Shown: one piece after another, positions 6,194-6,965 of the stretch
Layout of the letters: each line of letters opens with the position of its first letter
Numbering within the stretch: position 1 is the first letter of the stretch
Assembly (NCBI GenBank): GCA_017626275.1
Contig: JAGAJD010000006.1
Coordinates: forward strand, 1 to 6,965
Reading direction: 5' to 3'
DNA from: Lachnospira sp.
GTDB lineage: Bacteria; Bacillota; Clostridia; Lachnospirales; Lachnospiraceae
DNA: 6,965 bases
The notes under the pieces: generated by a model
The model's input: the letters and a program-made list of their open reading frames with translations, nothing else
Databases searched by the model: none
Told to the model about the DNA's origin: nothing
Program-made: the position numbers and the translations under genes

Positions 6194-6965
6194 CTATCTA
6201 TTATTCTTCCACATTTCCTTTAAAGCAAGCCTGTCTACCTTTCCGTTAAGCGTCAGCGGAAGTCTCTGTATCTTTCTGACTGCATTCGGCAGCATATATC
6301 TGGGAAGCTTTTCCTTTACAAATGCAGTCAGCTCTTCAACTGACACCGACCCCGTATAATACAGAATTATCTTCTTTTTTTCTTCTTCATATATACAGCA
6401 GCAGCTCTCAACACCTGTATTTTGATTGACCGCCATCTCAATCTCGCCAAGCTCTATACGGTGTCCCATATGCTTAATCTGATAGTCCTTTCTTGATGCA
6501 AACATAAGCTCTCCACGCTCATTGAAAAATCCCAGGTCGCCCGTCCTGTAAATAATTTCGGGATACAACGAATTTAACGGATTCTGTACAAAGCTTTCGG
6601 CAGTTTTATCAAACTGCTTATAGTAGCCTAAAGTCACCGCAGTTCCACGGATACATATTTCACCCTTTTCGCCGAAAGGCGTCTGATGTCCGTTCTCGTC
6701 TAAAAGAAGAATCTCCGTGTTGCGGAAAGGCTTTCCAATCGGTATCGCTTCATTTTCCTCAAAATCCCTGTCAACCACATAGTAACAGGACATTCCCGTT
6801 GCCTCGGTCGGACCGTACAGATTGATATAGCGCGCCTGCGGCACATATTTTTTCCAAAGCTTAAACTGCTTGACCGGAAATACCTCACTTCCAAATGCGA
6901 CAGTCTTTAAGTACTGCGGGGCGGCTTTCTCAAATGCCCCAAGACCTGAAATCATCGTGAGTGCC
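6194..6965 (-). CDS. AMP-forming adenylation enzyme (DltA-like ligase), C-terminal part
   Basis: The last 257 residues or so of an adenylate-forming enzyme; the frame is open to the window edge and the N-terminal half is missing. It would activate an amino acid or other small acid with ATP and load it on the carrier protein next door. Counting from the first Met visible (6955), the core motifs appear in order: NLYGPTEATGM (45-55, A5), GEICIRGTAVTLGYY (98-112, A6), YRTGDLG (136-142, A7), SRKDYQIKHMGHRIELGEIE (154-173, A8, with hinge Asp157 and Ser in place of the usual first Gly), and NGKVDRLAL (237-245, A10) with catalytic Lys239. The protein ends shortly after A10, as a stand-alone ligase does, with no fused carrier domain. 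The substrate cannot be deduced because most pocket residues lie upstream of the window; D-alanine by analogy with DltA is only one possibility. Confidence 0.93.
   Translation of the reverse strand, partial: ALTMISGLGAFEKAAPQYLKTVAFGSEVFPVKQFKLWKKYVPQARYINLYGPTEATGMSCYYVVDRDFEENEAIPIGKPFRNTEILLLDENGHQTPFGEKGEICIRGTAVTLGYYKQFDKTAESFVQNPLNSLYPEIIYRTGDLGFFNERGELMFASRKDYQIKHMGHRIELGEIEMAVNQNTGVESCCCIYEEEKKKIILYYTGSVSVEELTAFVKEKLPRYMLPNAVRKIQRLPLTLNGKVDRLALKEMWKNNR

Overview
The window looks like chromosomal DNA of a low-GC Firmicute, most likely a clostridium of the Lachnospiraceae type. This is inferred from strong AGGAGG-type ribosome sites, AT-rich spacers with a clear sigma-A promoter, and protein sequences that read like clostridial homologues. 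Every gene I can support lies on the minus strand, so transcription runs from position 6965 towards 1.

The upstream half (about 2693-6965) is a compact Dlt-like operon: the C-terminal part of an adenylation enzyme (cut by the window edge), an acyl/aminoacyl carrier protein, an MBOAT O-acyltransferase, an SGNH-type membrane-anchored protein and a small lipoprotein. By analogy with DltA, DltC, DltB and DltD, the ligase would activate a small acid and load it on the carrier. The MBOAT protein would pass the group across the membrane, and the SGNH protein would help place it on a cell-surface polymer. The order here is A-C-B-D, not the textbook A-B-C-D. The acyl group and acceptor cannot be read from the sequence. 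The SGNH protein has Cys at the usual nucleophile Ser position and Ala where the catalytic Asp of the DxxH block normally sits.

Next (1873-2639) comes a markedly AT-rich group of three small overlapping or abutting genes: two proteins of unknown function and a DUF4160-family protein. They are probably co-translated and look like a cargo cassette; this is the best candidate for an undescribed small system.

The last third is housekeeping: mtnN (MTA/SAH nucleosidase) with a good intrinsic terminator, an uncharacterised three-helix membrane protein, and the start of pgi (glucose-6-phosphate isomerase) behind a near-consensus promoter. I see no tRNA, rRNA, CRISPR array, insertion sequence or riboswitch. 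No stretch of more than 300 bases lacks a gene.
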